DNA from: Chlamydiales bacterium
Lineage (GTDB): Bacteria > Chlamydiota > Chlamydiia > Chlamydiales > VFKH01
Length of the DNA: 62,290 bases
Direction of reading: 5' to 3'
Assembly (NCBI GenBank): GCA_031292375.1
Contig: JARLHF010000008.1
Span: 1 to 62,290, forward strand
Position 1 is the first letter of the stretch; each line of letters starts with the position of its first letter. The translations under genes were made by a program, and so were the position numbers. This document shows, piece by piece, positions 27,332 to 36,249 of this stretch. The notes below the pieces were generated by a model. The model was not told where the DNA came from and ran no database searches. It saw only the letters and a program-made list of their open reading frames with translations.

Positions 27332-29608
27332 CTAAGCTGCAGGAACACTTAACCCTCTTCTAACATCTTTCTTATCACTGTGAATAGTCAAGTTTGGGTT
27401 TTTCCAGATCTTTGTAGATAAATTAATCCCAGGATCCACATACTCTCCATCAAGTTCCCATTGAATCTCTTCTCTTTGCTCATCTAACCTTGCAATTGCG
27501 GATAGCAAACGCTCTCTTCTGTCACCCACCATGGCCTGTTTTTTTACCATCCACGCAGGTCCATGAATCATTGCTGTTCTCTCTTTTTTAACTGTATCCC
27601 TATCTTCAGACAAAGATGAAAGTAGCGCATAAAGTAATGCATTACACTTGCCCGCTCTATCAATTGCATCTTTACAAGACATATTAAAAGAATGTGGCTG
27701 AGAAGTTTTCAAGAGTTCTAATGTGAGAAATGCATAAAAAGTTTCGATAAAATCTTTTCTCTCTTCTCTAGAAAGCTCTATTTTATCATTAAACATCACC
27801 TTATGTACACGCTCTAATGTACCTCCAAGCATTGTTTCAAACCGAACCCTATTCTCAGCGCTTGCACGCCAATCCTCTGGAAAATAAAAACCAGATGCTC
27901 CAGTTGAATCCATTAACTGTTCTTTAAAGTCATTAATAAAACTTTGAGAGGCTAAATTTTCCTGACTCCACTTATCTTCTTGTTTATAAAACTTTGAATC
28001 TTGAGCCAATACAACCACAGCAAAATCTGGAAATTCTTTTTGCAAATCAATAATGCATTGATTGCGTTTTCCATCAGCATTGTTTTTTCCATACTGCTGC
28101 AAACTAACATAAAGATGCTTTTCATTCTTTGCACGAAGAGACTCTAAGTACCCTCTAAACTCAGGGTTAACTTCTGTACTTCGAAGACCATCAATCGTAG
28201 GTGTTCCAAAGCGTAAGCAATGAATAGCATGCTCGCAATTAATAAAGCCTTCCTCGATTGTATACCAATGAGAGGGAATATTATCTTCTGCATGAGGATC
28301 GAAAAGCATACCTATTGCACCCTCTGCTTTGCCTATACCAACTGCGGCCCTACTAACCCCATACCCGCCAAGTATTGCCTCATCAATTGCTTCAAATTGT
28401 TGTTTAAGGGTAAGATCATGCCATACATTATATGCATTTGGCACACCAAATCTTACAGGACTATTCTTGTGCAACTCAGACCTTCCATCCATAATTACTT
28501 CTCGCATTAGCTCAAAGTAAAATGAATGCATATGTGTATTTCTAAAGCGAACATAACAAAGCTCCAAAACATGATCTAAAGCAAGATCATAAGATGCTCC
28601 TGACTTCTTCTTTTCTAACTCGTCTTTGAATACTTGACTATTGAGAATATCTCTTAAACTAGTCAAAAAACTCTTATGTATTGCTTGCATTGTATTAGGA
28701 TCAACAAGTTCTAAACGCTTTAATGGTTCCAAAAGATCTATAACACTTCTATCTAAGAGTGTCTGGCAAGCAGGAAAAGAGCCTTCTTTATCTTTTTTTT
28801 GTACTGCGATCAAAGGAAAACTGTGAAGCTGCTGCAACCAAGGATGGGTTCTTCCTGCAAAGACATTACCAAAAAGGTTAACACCCGTTGTTACTACATT
28901 TCCAATAGCAGAGAAAACCCGGTCAGCTACCTTAAAAACTCCCCCTGCAGCTTTGTCTAGAAAAGTACCTTCTTCATGAAAAACAGCACTCTCTGCGCCA
29001 TTTGGGTCTACTGGTAATCTATCAGCAACTCGTGGTTCCTCTACTTGAGGCGGACTAACAACTAGCACACTACTTCCCCGTTCCTCTACCCGAGGTAGGC
29101 TACCATCAAATATTTCATTATCATCACCTTCGTCTCCATCAGAAAGTCCAGAAAGCTCTTCTACACTATCAATTAAAGCACCTACATTAACGACATCAAC
29201 TGGCACAGGATCTACTTCAACTGCAGGATTTATGACTGATACAGGCTCTGCTTCAGCTGCAGGATTTACAACTGGCTTTGGCTCTTCCTTGTCGTGCTTA
29301 GGCTTGTTCTCTTTGGCGAGAATAAGCTCTCTAAACTTGTGCTCATGTGATGTTGATGTATAAGCACATGCAAGACCTATCAATGTAAAAACAGAAGAAA
29401 TAATCGCAATTAAACCTAAAGCCACTTTATTTAGAATATGCACGCGTTTTTCTATTACATTTTCATTCCAATTTGCTTTGGATTCAATTATGCGTACATT
29501 ATAGCCACCAAATGCGGACCTCGAAGTCCATAAAAGAAGATCAGCAATGCTCTCACAATAATCTTTCTTACCCTGCTGAAACTCTACTAAATAACGAGAA
29601 ATTTCCAT
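27332..29608 (-). CDS. Large hypothetical protein with a SopB-like CX5R phosphatase motif; candidate effector
   Basis: I do not recognise the whole protein (758 residues). It starts with about 55 soluble residues, then one hydrophobic segment (about 58-86, KVALGLIAIISSVFTLIGLA). A low-complexity Pro/Val/Glu/Asp-rich linker (about 105-215) and a long globular region follow. Near the C-terminus MSCKDAIDRAGK (643-654) places C645 and R651 in a CX5R loop, resembling CKSGKDR of the SopB/IpgD phosphoinositide phosphatases of type III secretion systems. The second lysine of that motif is isoleucine here. It lies in the accessory block between sohB and pgsA. A host-directed phosphatase role is inference. 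Confidence 0.5.
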   Translation of the reverse strand: MEISRYLVEFQQGKKDYCESIADLLLWTSRSAFGGYNVRIIESKANWNENVIEKRVHILNKVALGLIAIISSVFTLIGLACAYTSTSHEHKFRELILAKENKPKHDKEEPKPVVNPAAEAEPVSVINPAVEVDPVPVDVVNVGALIDSVEELSGLSDGDEGDDNEIFDGSLPRVEERGSSVLVVSPPQVEEPRVADRLPVDPNGAESAVFHEEGTFLDKAAGGVFKVADRVFSAIGNVVTTGVNLFGNVFAGRTHPWLQQLHSFPLIAVQKKDKEGSFPACQTLLDRSVIDLLEPLKRLELVDPNTMQAIHKSFLTSLRDILNSQVFKDELEKKKSGASYDLALDHVLELCYVRFRNTHMHSFYFELMREVIMDGRSELHKNSPVRFGVPNAYNVWHDLTLKQQFEAIDEAILGGYGVSRAAVGIGKAEGAIGMLFDPHAEDNIPSHWYTIEEGFINCEHAIHCLRFGTPTIDGLRSTEVNPEFRGYLESLRAKNEKHLYVSLQQYGKNNADGKRNQCIIDLQKEFPDFAVVVLAQDSKFYKQEDKWSQENLASQSFINDFKEQLMDSTGASGFYFPEDWRASAENRVRFETMLGGTLERVHKVMFNDKIELSREERKDFIETFYAFLTLELLKTSQPHSFNMSCKDAIDRAGKCNALLYALLSSLSEDRDTVKKERTAMIHGPAWMVKKQAMVGDRRERLLSAIARLDEQREEIQWELDGEYVDPGINLSTKIWKNPNLTIHSDKKDVRRGLSVPAA

Positions 29609-29848
29609 CTAACAACCTATTTTTAAAATTATTTATTATTTAAAAAACTATACTATTAATTAAACAATAATAATATAAAAATTACATAAAGATTGATGGA
29701 ATAAAAGTTAATTATATATAAACAATTATTAATAAATAATAAATTAATTTTTGATTACAATACATAACATTAAAAATTAATTTAAAAATTAGCGGAAGTC
29801 GCTCTCCACGAAAGCATAACATGAGTAAGTTAACCTAAAAAATAAAAC
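29609..29848. other. Very AT-rich gap
   Basis: 240 bp, over 80 percent A+T by eye, between the stop of the carbonic anhydrase gene and the start of the 758-residue gene. I see no ORF, RNA gene or clear hairpin terminator. It probably holds the promoter of the 758-residue gene. AATAGGTTG before the ATG is a weak ribosome-binding site. Confidence 0.5.
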
Positions 29849-30508
29849 TTATTTTAAAACAGAAACTTTACCGGTGCTAAGATCGTAAAAAGCACCAACA
29901 ATCTCTAACTGCCCACCTGCATATTTTTCTGATAAAATGGGAGCTGTTTCTTTTAATGCATGAACGATATGAAGGACATTTTTCTTTACAAGGTCATCAA
30001 CTGTGTAATTATTAATATCCTTAACATCCTGTATGGCAGGATAAACTGCCAAGACAAGCTCTTCGATATGCCCTTCTAAATACTGCTTTTCTTTTAAAGT
30101 CTTTAAAAAAGTCTCCATAACGCCGCAACGCTCATGCCCGAGCACCATGATGAATGAAACGCCCAAGTTCTTTACAGCGTATTCAAGGCTGCCATAAGAG
30201 AAATTATCCACCAAGTTTCCAGCAAGTCTTGTAACAAACAAAGACCCTATGGCTTGATCAAAAATAATTTCTGGAGGAACTCTGGAGTCAGAACAACATA
30301 CAATAGCTGCAATGGGTTTTTGTTTACTAGAAGAGCCTTCTCTACTCGTTGCTGTATTCAAACAAAGCTCTAACTTTTGGTTGATATAACGCACATTACC
30401 TTCTAATAATTTTTCTAAAACACCCTTTGTTTGTTGCAAAGGAGCCTCTGCAAACAAAGATTCTTGCATAAATAGAAAAAGAAAGATTATAAGCATTCTT
30501 TGATACAT
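29849..30508 (-). CDS. Beta-class carbonic anhydrase with signal peptide
   Basis: About 219 residues, interconverting CO2 and bicarbonate. The zinc ligands and dyad are all present: C72, D74 and R76 in VCCSDSRVP, and H125 and C128 in LGHERCGV. The start chosen is the ATG at 30508, preceded by GGTGAGG. It yields a signal peptide, YQRMLIIFLFLFMQESLFAE, with cleavage near 20-21, so the enzyme should be periplasmic. Upstream in-frame codons are unlikely. The start lies only 18 bp from that of the MscS gene on the other strand. Confidence 0.9.
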   Translation of the reverse strand: MYQRMLIIFLFLFMQESLFAEAPLQQTKGVLEKLLEGNVRYINQKLELCLNTATSREGSSSKQKPIAAIVCCSDSRVPPEIIFDQAIGSLFVTRLAGNLVDNFSYGSLEYAVKNLGVSFIMVLGHERCGVMETFLKTLKEKQYLEGHIEELVLAVYPAIQDVKDINNYTVDDLVKKNVLHIVHALKETAPILSEKYAGGQLEIVGAFYDLSTGKVSVLK

Positions 30509-30526
30509 ATTTACCTCACCAATCAT

Positions 30527-31624
30527 ATGTCTTTTAACTCTCTCATAACAAAGATCCACAGTGAATTGCCCTGGGCCTTCAAAGTCCTTGTCGTTTTACT
30601 TATCTTTACCATATTACATTTTATTTTAAACCTTCTTTTTAAAAAATTTATCATATCCTCCTCGCATCAAAAAAAATCGTGGCAAATCCTTTTATTTCAT
30701 GCGCTTTATATCCCTTTAATTCTCATACTTTGGGTGTTTGCAGGCTCTATCGTATTAAGTACCCTTATCTGCCATATCGATAAAGAGTCTACCTTTCCAG
30801 TCGATCATTTACGTACTTTTCTCATTGTTTTTTGTGTTACCTGGTTTCTTCTTCGCTGGAAAAAAAGTATCCAAACTCATCTTTTATCCAGAACAGATGA
30901 TCATGCTCCAGACAAAGTTAAAGTCGATATACTTGGAAAGCTCATATCTCTTTTCATTATCCTTTTAGCAACCCTATTCAGCTTAGAAGCGCTGGGATTC
31001 AATATTCAAACTCTCATTGCAATCGGTGGTATTAGTGGTTTTTCCATCGGATTTGCAGGAAAAGATGTGTTTGCAAACTTTTTTGGCGGGCTCATGCTCT
31101 ATCTAACAAGACCCTTTGTTGTTGGAGACTTAATCAAATCGAGCGATAAACCGATAGAGGGCACTGTCGAAACAATCAGTTGGTACTATACTTCCATTAG
31201 AGGTGTTGATAAACAACCTATCTATGTACCCAACTCTCTTTTTTCTACCATTTTGCTTACTAACTTATCTAGAATGAGTCACTGGAACATCGATGAGCGC
31301 ATTGGTATTCGCTATGATGACATCCATTCCCTACTGCCTATCATCGAAAATATTAAACAATTTCTTAACCAAGAGGGCTCCATTGACAAAAACCAGCCTA
31401 TTCGCGTCTATTTTGATAAACTTGCAGACTCATCCCTTGAAATTGTGATCTGGGCATGCATATTTGCAACAAAAAAAGATGATGTCATCCCTATTAAACA
31501 AAAAATTCTTTTAGAGGTTTCAAATATTGTTGCAGCGCACCATGCAGAATTTGCTTATCCAACAAGAACTATGGGCATTTCTAAGGAACTGACAGATTCC
31601 TTGCTTTTTTCTAAAACAAAATGA
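30527..31624 (+). CDS. MscS-family mechanosensitive channel
   Basis: About 365 residues. Several hydrophobic spans occur in the first 170 residues (for example FKVLVVLLIFTILHFILNLL). They are followed by the pore helix and beta-domain typical of MscS: IAIGGISGFSIGFAGKDVFANFFGG, here split by conserved glycines and alanines, then RPFVVGDLIK and VPNSLF. Small-conductance channels release solutes on hypo-osmotic shock in the inner membrane. I use the ATG at 30527. An upstream TTG would reach into the carbonic anhydrase start. No good ribosome-binding site is visible. dedA follows 33 bp downstream on the same strand. Confidence 0.88.
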   Translation: MSFNSLITKIHSELPWAFKVLVVLLIFTILHFILNLLFKKFIISSSHQKKSWQILLFHALYIPLILILWVFAGSIVLSTLICHIDKESTFPVDHLRTFLIVFCVTWFLLRWKKSIQTHLLSRTDDHAPDKVKVDILGKLISLFIILLATLFSLEALGFNIQTLIAIGGISGFSIGFAGKDVFANFFGGLMLYLTRPFVVGDLIKSSDKPIEGTVETISWYYTSIRGVDKQPIYVPNSLFSTILLTNLSRMSHWNIDERIGIRYDDIHSLLPIIENIKQFLNQEGSIDKNQPIRVYFDKLADSSLEIVIWACIFATKKDDVIPIKQKILLEVSNIVAAHHAEFAYPTRTMGISKELTDSLLFSKTK

Positions 31625-31657
31625 TACAATTCTCCAAGAATTCATAAGGAAATTTTC

Positions 31658-32287
31658 ATGGGAATTGACATCATTATCATTGGGTTTATTTATCAATACC
31701 CACACCACGCTTATTGGATCATTTTTATCTCTCTTATTCTTGCAGGGTTTAATCTGCCCATTAGTGAAGATCTCATGCTTGTAACAAGTGGCTGGCTTGC
31801 AAGCGCTGTCATACCAGAACACGCCCTCAAACTTTGGATTGCCGTCTTTGCAGGCGCTTTTCTATCAGACTGGATTGCTTATTGGACGGGCAGACTACTT
31901 GGACCTCGCTTACTTACGATGAGATGGATTTCAAAAGTTGTAAAACAAGAGCGCATTGATAAAATGCACAAATTCTATGAAAAATGGGGCTTCTTTGCAT
32001 TTCTTGTAGGGCGATTTGTCCCATTTGGTGTAAGAAATTGTCTCTTTATCAGCGCCGGCATGGGGCACATGTCTTTTCCTAAATTTTTGCTTATCGATGG
32101 CGTTGCAGCCCTTTGCTCTACAACATCAGCATTTTACTTAGCATATACTTTTGGTCAGCATTACGAGCCCATCTGGGAATATATTAAAACTTATGATATT
32201 GCTTTTATTAGCGCAATTGCTATTGTACTTGTTACTTTAGCCGGTATCATCTGGTACAATAAAACAAAACGCGTGACATCGCAATAA
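31658..32287 (+). CDS. DedA-family membrane protein
   Basis: A polytopic protein of 209 residues of the DedA/SNARE-associated superfamily, members of which act as lipid (undecaprenyl phosphate or phospholipid) flippases. The family signatures are ISEDLMLVTSGWLAS (about 31-45), GAFLSDWIAYWTGR (about 67-80) and the FLVGRFVPFGVRN motif (about 115-127) with conserved Arg and Pro. AAGGAAA lies 7 bp before the ATG. The neighbour pgsA also works in lipid metabolism, and the two genes are 23 bp apart. Confidence 0.88.
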   Translation: MGIDIIIIGFIYQYPHHAYWIIFISLILAGFNLPISEDLMLVTSGWLASAVIPEHALKLWIAVFAGAFLSDWIAYWTGRLLGPRLLTMRWISKVVKQERIDKMHKFYEKWGFFAFLVGRFVPFGVRNCLFISAGMGHMSFPKFLLIDGVAALCSTTSAFYLAYTFGQHYEPIWEYIKTYDIAFISAIAIVLVTLAGIIWYNKTKRVTSQ

Positions 32288-32310
32288 ACCACTCAGCCAA
32301 GCGTCTTATC

Positions 32311-32814
32311 ATGTGGAATCTACCTAATATTCTTTCAGCTTCGCGTCTTCCTCTTGCCTTTCTCTTCCTCTTTGATAATGTAACTATAAGAGTTATAGCC
32401 ATCGCTTTGGCACTTACAACAGACTATCTCGATGGTTTTCTTGCAAGAAGCAGACAAACTGTCACTCGCTTTGGCACGCTTTTAGATCCTATATCCGATA
32501 GATTCTTCGTTGCATTTGCATCTGGCATGCTACTTTTGGAACACCAATTAACTTGGTGGGCCCTCGTTGCAATCTTTGCAAGAGACTTATTCCTCTTTCT
32601 CTTTTGGGCTTATATCAAATTGAATGGGACTTGGGATACATTTCGATGTAGAGCAACACTCTTTGGAAAAGTAACGACCGTTGTACAGCTTGCTCTTCTC
32701 TTAGGGCTTATTCTCAACGTAGTCTTTCCACCAGCTTTTTTCTTGGGACTCATTCTCTTGGGAGTCTTTACCTTTGCAGAACTTCTCTACCGCATCGGCA
32801 ATTTACCAGTTTGA
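32311..32814 (+). CDS. pgsA: CDP-alcohol phosphatidyltransferase (PgsA type)
   Basis: A membrane enzyme of 167 residues that transfers a phosphatidyl group from CDP-diacylglycerol to glycerol-3-phosphate. The invariant CDP-alcohol motif D-x2-DG-x2-AR-x8-G-x3-D-x3-D reads DYLDGFLARSRQTVTRFG followed by TLLDPISD (about 43-70). WNLPNILSASRLPLA at the N-terminus is typical. It ends tail to tail with the NTT gene, 29 bp apart. Its substrate comes from CdsA encoded at 4303. Confidence 0.93.
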   Translation: MWNLPNILSASRLPLAFLFLFDNVTIRVIAIALALTTDYLDGFLARSRQTVTRFGTLLDPISDRFFVAFASGMLLLEHQLTWWALVAIFARDLFLFLFWAYIKLNGTWDTFRCRATLFGKVTTVVQLALLLGLILNVVFPPAFFLGLILLGVFTFAELLYRIGNLPV

Positions 32815-32843
32815 TCCTGAAAATACCTAAGTTTTTACGTCGT

Positions 32844-34472
32844 TTAAGCAGTAATGGGTGATGCTGGAGTCTCTGCAGCAGCAGCAGCCACAGCTTCTTC
32901 CGGTATAGGCTCTGTTGACACTTGAACCTGCTCTCCATGAGCAATATGCAGCGACTCATGATGTCCTACAAGCTCTGTGAACCTCTTACCAAGAGATTTT
33001 ACAGCAAGTATCCAAACACCAATTGCCCCCATTAAAATCCCTGCAACATAAGGAGTTGTTGCAGACAGCGTGCCAAACACAACAAGTAAACCTTGGTAGA
33101 CAATAGAGCCACCAGACTTACCAAGACGAGAACCCACCCCATCAATTGCGGCCTTGCCTTTTAGCTTGGACTCGCGATCTAGCGGAATAAATGAAAGTTC
33201 TTTTGTTGCATCAAATAAGGTGTATTTAGACGCTCGACTTAAACAATTTTGCGCCGATCCAAACAACACAGCCATTGCAAGCGGCGTTGTACCTATGAGT
33301 GCCACAATACCTGCAAGCTGAAACTTGAAAAGCAGAAAAGAAAAGAAGCCAACACTTGTAACTAATAAAATAACGGGGGGGATAAGAGCTGTAAAGGTCC
33401 ATCCACATTTACGCAAAGAGTTTCCTGAAATAAAGAGTGCTGTAAGCGTTGCAATAATCCCTGTAATCGTCGAAATCTGACTCATATAGGTATAATAATC
33501 GTTTGTGTTAGGATAAAGCTCTTTCACTTGAGCTTTCCAGACAACCTCTGTCAGATTGATGACAAGGTTGTAGCACAAGACGACCATAGCAATCCCTATC
33601 AGGTAGCGAGACTGTGCAAGATAAGCAAAATTTTGTCTCATAGAAAGCTTAACTTTTGGCTCTTCTTTTTGCTTTGATAACTTAATAGCAGCCCTTTCTA
33701 AGTTTTCTTGATGGCTAATCACATTTTTGTTGAGCCAACGAAATACAGCCACAATAATGACACCAGACAAAAGAACGGCAATTGTTGACATCATGAGAGA
33801 TTGTTCCCAAGCATCATTGCCAAATGGAATAGACGTGTTAAATACAGTAGGCGATATCAAGATAGAAATCTGCCCCGCCGCAACGCCTGAAAAATTGCAA
33901 CCAATACCAATTAACCCATAAAAGCGCTTAGCTTCGACAACTTTTGTAACTTCATTTGCAAATCCCCAGAAAAGCACAGAAAGAATAATATTACCCCAAA
34001 GCTCTGCAAGCACATAAAAACCCGTAAACGTCCAGTAACGAAACATGGCTACAAACCCTTTAAGACCCTCTGGTAATATATTTTGAAGAAGATCGGCTGC
34101 TGCATGGGGATGCAGATAACTACGTGCAGGATAAAGGACAAAAGTAAACAAGAAGAAAAAGCCCAAAAAGATTGTGATCAAAATATAAAACACTTTTTCT
34201 CTTGGATATTTATTGACAAGACGAGTAAACAAAAAAGTCATTAAAAGAGCCATTGGAAGAAGTACCCAAACTTTAATAAAGGGAATAACTTCTGCTCCTG
34301 ATGACTCAGCGGTCACTACAAGGGAGTCTTTTAAATTTCTTAAAATATTGTAATTAAAAGAGATAAAGAAAGCCATCAAGATTAAAGGAAGAAACTTAGA
34401 CAATTCACTGCTATGAATGGGCCACAAATACGTGCGCCACGTTCCAAAAGGTGATTGTGATGACTGCGTCAT
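32844..34472 (-). CDS. ADP/ATP translocase (NTT family)
   Basis: A nucleotide transporter of 542 residues with about twelve membrane spans, the hallmark of obligate intracellular bacteria and plastids. Family features include ILMAFFISFNYNILRNLKDS near residue 35, KVWVLLPMALLMTFLFTRL, RYWTFTGFYVLAELWGN, FYGLIGIGCNFSGVAAGQI and the LFDATKELSFIPLDRESKLK stretch near residue 425. Whether it exchanges ATP for ADP or imports other NTPs cannot be read from sequence alone. The C-terminal tail is Ala/Pro/Glu-rich. Chlamydia has an npt gene at the same sohB/pgsA locus. Confidence 0.94.
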   Translation of the reverse strand: MTQSSQSPFGTWRTYLWPIHSSELSKFLPLILMAFFISFNYNILRNLKDSLVVTAESSGAEVIPFIKVWVLLPMALLMTFLFTRLVNKYPREKVFYILITIFLGFFFLFTFVLYPARSYLHPHAAADLLQNILPEGLKGFVAMFRYWTFTGFYVLAELWGNIILSVLFWGFANEVTKVVEAKRFYGLIGIGCNFSGVAAGQISILISPTVFNTSIPFGNDAWEQSLMMSTIAVLLSGVIIVAVFRWLNKNVISHQENLERAAIKLSKQKEEPKVKLSMRQNFAYLAQSRYLIGIAMVVLCYNLVINLTEVVWKAQVKELYPNTNDYYTYMSQISTITGIIATLTALFISGNSLRKCGWTFTALIPPVILLVTSVGFFSFLLFKFQLAGIVALIGTTPLAMAVLFGSAQNCLSRASKYTLFDATKELSFIPLDRESKLKGKAAIDGVGSRLGKSGGSIVYQGLLVVFGTLSATTPYVAGILMGAIGVWILAVKSLGKRFTELVGHHESLHIAHGEQVQVSTEPIPEEAVAAAAAETPASPITA

Positions 34473-34779
34473 GAAAAGCCTTTTGTTGAGTATGTCGCGA
34501 AGGTTATAACTCCCTTTTCCTGAAAAGATAAAGAAAGTGCAAAGAACTGCTTGCTAAAAACTAATAAAAAATTTAAAAGAAAAAATAGAAAAGGCACTAT
34601 CTCTTTGAGTGATATCGTTACGACTGTCTCTCTACAGATTGTGTTCATTCACAAACTCACAGGCCTTGACTTAACTCTAAAGGTTTTAATCTAAAGATTA
34701 ATTTACTCTAAATGTTTTACTTGGAAGTAAAAGTTTAAAGATTCTTGCATTTATTCTACATTAAATCAGATTTATTTGT
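34473..34779. other. Non-coding gap between pgk and the NTT gene, with small palindromes
   Basis: 307 bp that should contain the NTT promoter. I see no ORF with a ribosome-binding site. Two AT-rich palindromes stand out: TTAATCTAAAGATTAA near 34687-34702 and TTTTACTTGGAAGTAAAA near 34713-34731. They may be operators, but nothing ties them to a regulator. Confidence 0.4.
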
Positions 34780-35964
34780 CTATAGTTTAAAAACTTCAAC
34801 TCCTGGAAGCTTTCCAAATTCAATGTATTCTAAAGAAGCACCGCCTCCTGTGGACACATGACTCATTTTGTCTATTACATTAAGATCTCTCAAGGCAGCA
34901 ACAGAGTCTCCTCCACCAACAATCGTAACTGCATTTGCCAAGGCCATAGCTTGTGCAATATTCTTTGTTCCATTAGCAAACCTTTCAAACTCTGCAACGC
35001 CTACAGGACCATTCCAAAACAAAGTACGTGCATCCTGCAACAAAACAGCCCATTTTTTAGAGGTTTCTGGACCTATATCCATTCCCTCAAAGCCATCAGG
35101 AACACCTTTTTTGGAATCAAAAACTTGAAATGGGGCATCTTTGGAGTATTCAGTTGAAGCAATAATATCTACAGGTAATTCTAAACGAATATTTTTTTCT
35201 TTTGCTTTACTTATAATATTCCTAGCTTCACCTAAAAGGGCGTTTTCACAAATAGAATTACCAATGGGTATTCCCATCGCCTTTAAAAACGTGTAACTCA
35301 TCCCACCACCAATAAAGAGAGCGTCTACCTTATTTAAAAGTGAGTGTAAAACCCCCAACTTAGAAGAGATTTTTGCACCTCCTATAATCGCGTAAAAAGG
35401 TCTTTTAGGATTTAAAAGAGCATCTCCTAAAAACTGGATTTCCTTTTGTAATAACAGCCCAGGTGCTTTTCTTCCTTCAAAATACTGCGCGATGGTAGTA
35501 ATCGAAGAATGAGACCTGTGAGCTGCTCCAAATGCATCATTGACATAAAAGTCCGCAAGGGATGCGAGCTCTTTTGCAAATCCAGGATCTTTATCAGGAT
35601 CCTCTTCAGCAGCATGAAAGCGCAAATTTTCTAGAAGTAAAACATCCCCTGGCAAAAGATTTTTTACCATAGACTTTACTTCACTCCCAATGCAGTCCGG
35701 AGCCATTTGCACTTTTCTTCTTAAAAGTTCAGACAAACGCTTTGCACAGAGGGCAAGTGAATATTCAGAAACTTTTTTACCTTTGGGGCGCCCCAAATGA
35801 CTCATAAGAATAACCATAGCGCCTGATTTAAGAAGATATTCTATTGTAGGAATGGCTGCAACAATGCGCGTGTCATCAGCGATCTTTCCTTGTTCATTTA
35901 AGGGAACATTAAAATCCACTCGAACAAGTACTTTCTTACCATTCACTGGTAGTTTATCTATCAA
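34780..35964 (-). CDS. pgk: Phosphoglycerate kinase
   Basis: A glycolytic kinase of about 394 residues with this start. The family motifs are VLVRVDFNVPL near the N-terminus, LMSHLGRPKG, LLENLRFH, VNDAFGAAHRSHSS, and the C-terminal nucleotide-binding TIVGGGDSVAAL and STGGGASLEYIE. I favour the TTG at 35964, with GAGGAAAAT upstream, over the GTG at 36039. The extra 25 residues of the longer form do not look like PGK, and the upstream stretch is used in another frame by a 51-residue ORF ending at 35969. The gene should be co-transcribed with that ORF. Confidence 0.94.
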   Translation of the reverse strand: MIDKLPVNGKKVLVRVDFNVPLNEQGKIADDTRIVAAIPTIEYLLKSGAMVILMSHLGRPKGKKVSEYSLALCAKRLSELLRRKVQMAPDCIGSEVKSMVKNLLPGDVLLLENLRFHAAEEDPDKDPGFAKELASLADFYVNDAFGAAHRSHSSITTIAQYFEGRKAPGLLLQKEIQFLGDALLNPKRPFYAIIGGAKISSKLGVLHSLLNKVDALFIGGGMSYTFLKAMGIPIGNSICENALLGEARNIISKAKEKNIRLELPVDIIASTEYSKDAPFQVFDSKKGVPDGFEGMDIGPETSKKWAVLLQDARTLFWNGPVGVAEFERFANGTKNIAQAMALANAVTIVGGGDSVAALRDLNVIDKMSHVSTGGGASLEYIEFGKLPGVEVFKL

Positions 35965-35968
35965 GACC

Positions 35969-36124
35969 CTATTTTCCTCTAGCTGTTGTAGAAGAATGGT
36001 AGAGGTGATGCGCAGGCTCTTTAGTATCTTTCTTTCCACCGCTAGTTTTTTTTAAGTGGGCGCTCTCAAGTTGTTGCTTTTCATTTCTTTTAAGAGGCTT
36101 GCTAGCTTTTTCTTTATTGCTCAT
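35969..36124 (-). CDS. Small basic hypothetical protein (51 residues) ahead of pgk
   Basis: An ATG at 36124 follows AAGGACAGGT, a good ribosome-binding site, and opens 51 codons to a TAG at 35969-35971. The product is Lys/Ser/Thr/His-rich and strongly basic (starts MSNKEKASKPLKRNEKQQLE). Its final codons contain the ribosome-binding site of pgk, and the pgk TTG start follows 4 bp after the stop, an arrangement typical of translational coupling. No domain, signal peptide or membrane segment is visible. The function is unknown; it could be a small nucleic-acid-binding protein or a leader ORF. Confidence 0.55.
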   Translation of the reverse strand: MSNKEKASKPLKRNEKQQLESAHLKKTSGGKKDTKEPAHHLYHSSTTARGK

Positions 36125-36191
36125 AGTTACCTGTCCTTATGATTTGTAACTCATCGAAAACACCATACTACTTAACAAGTTTTTTTTTGTC

Positions 36192-36222
36192 AAAAACCAA
36201 TTCTTGAACTTGTTCGCATATA
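36192..36222. repeat. Dispersed palindrome family, copy 4 (solo end)
   Basis: The segment contains CAATTCTTGAACTTGTTCGC preceded by GTCAAAAAC. That extended sequence matches the left arm of the long palindrome at 52168-52330, so this looks like a solo end or remnant of that element. Confidence 0.75.
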
Positions 36223-36249
36223 CTTTTCCTTATCTGTCCAACATCAGAG

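Noticed and set aside
29609-29848. AT-rich gap considered as a replication origin
   Set aside because: I saw no cluster of DnaA-box-like sequences and no dnaA or dnaN neighbour.
35965-36039. GTG start at 36039 for pgk, adding 25 residues
   Set aside because: The added residues do not resemble PGK and the stretch is better explained by the 51-residue ORF in another frame; the TTG at 35964 has a good ribosome-binding site.
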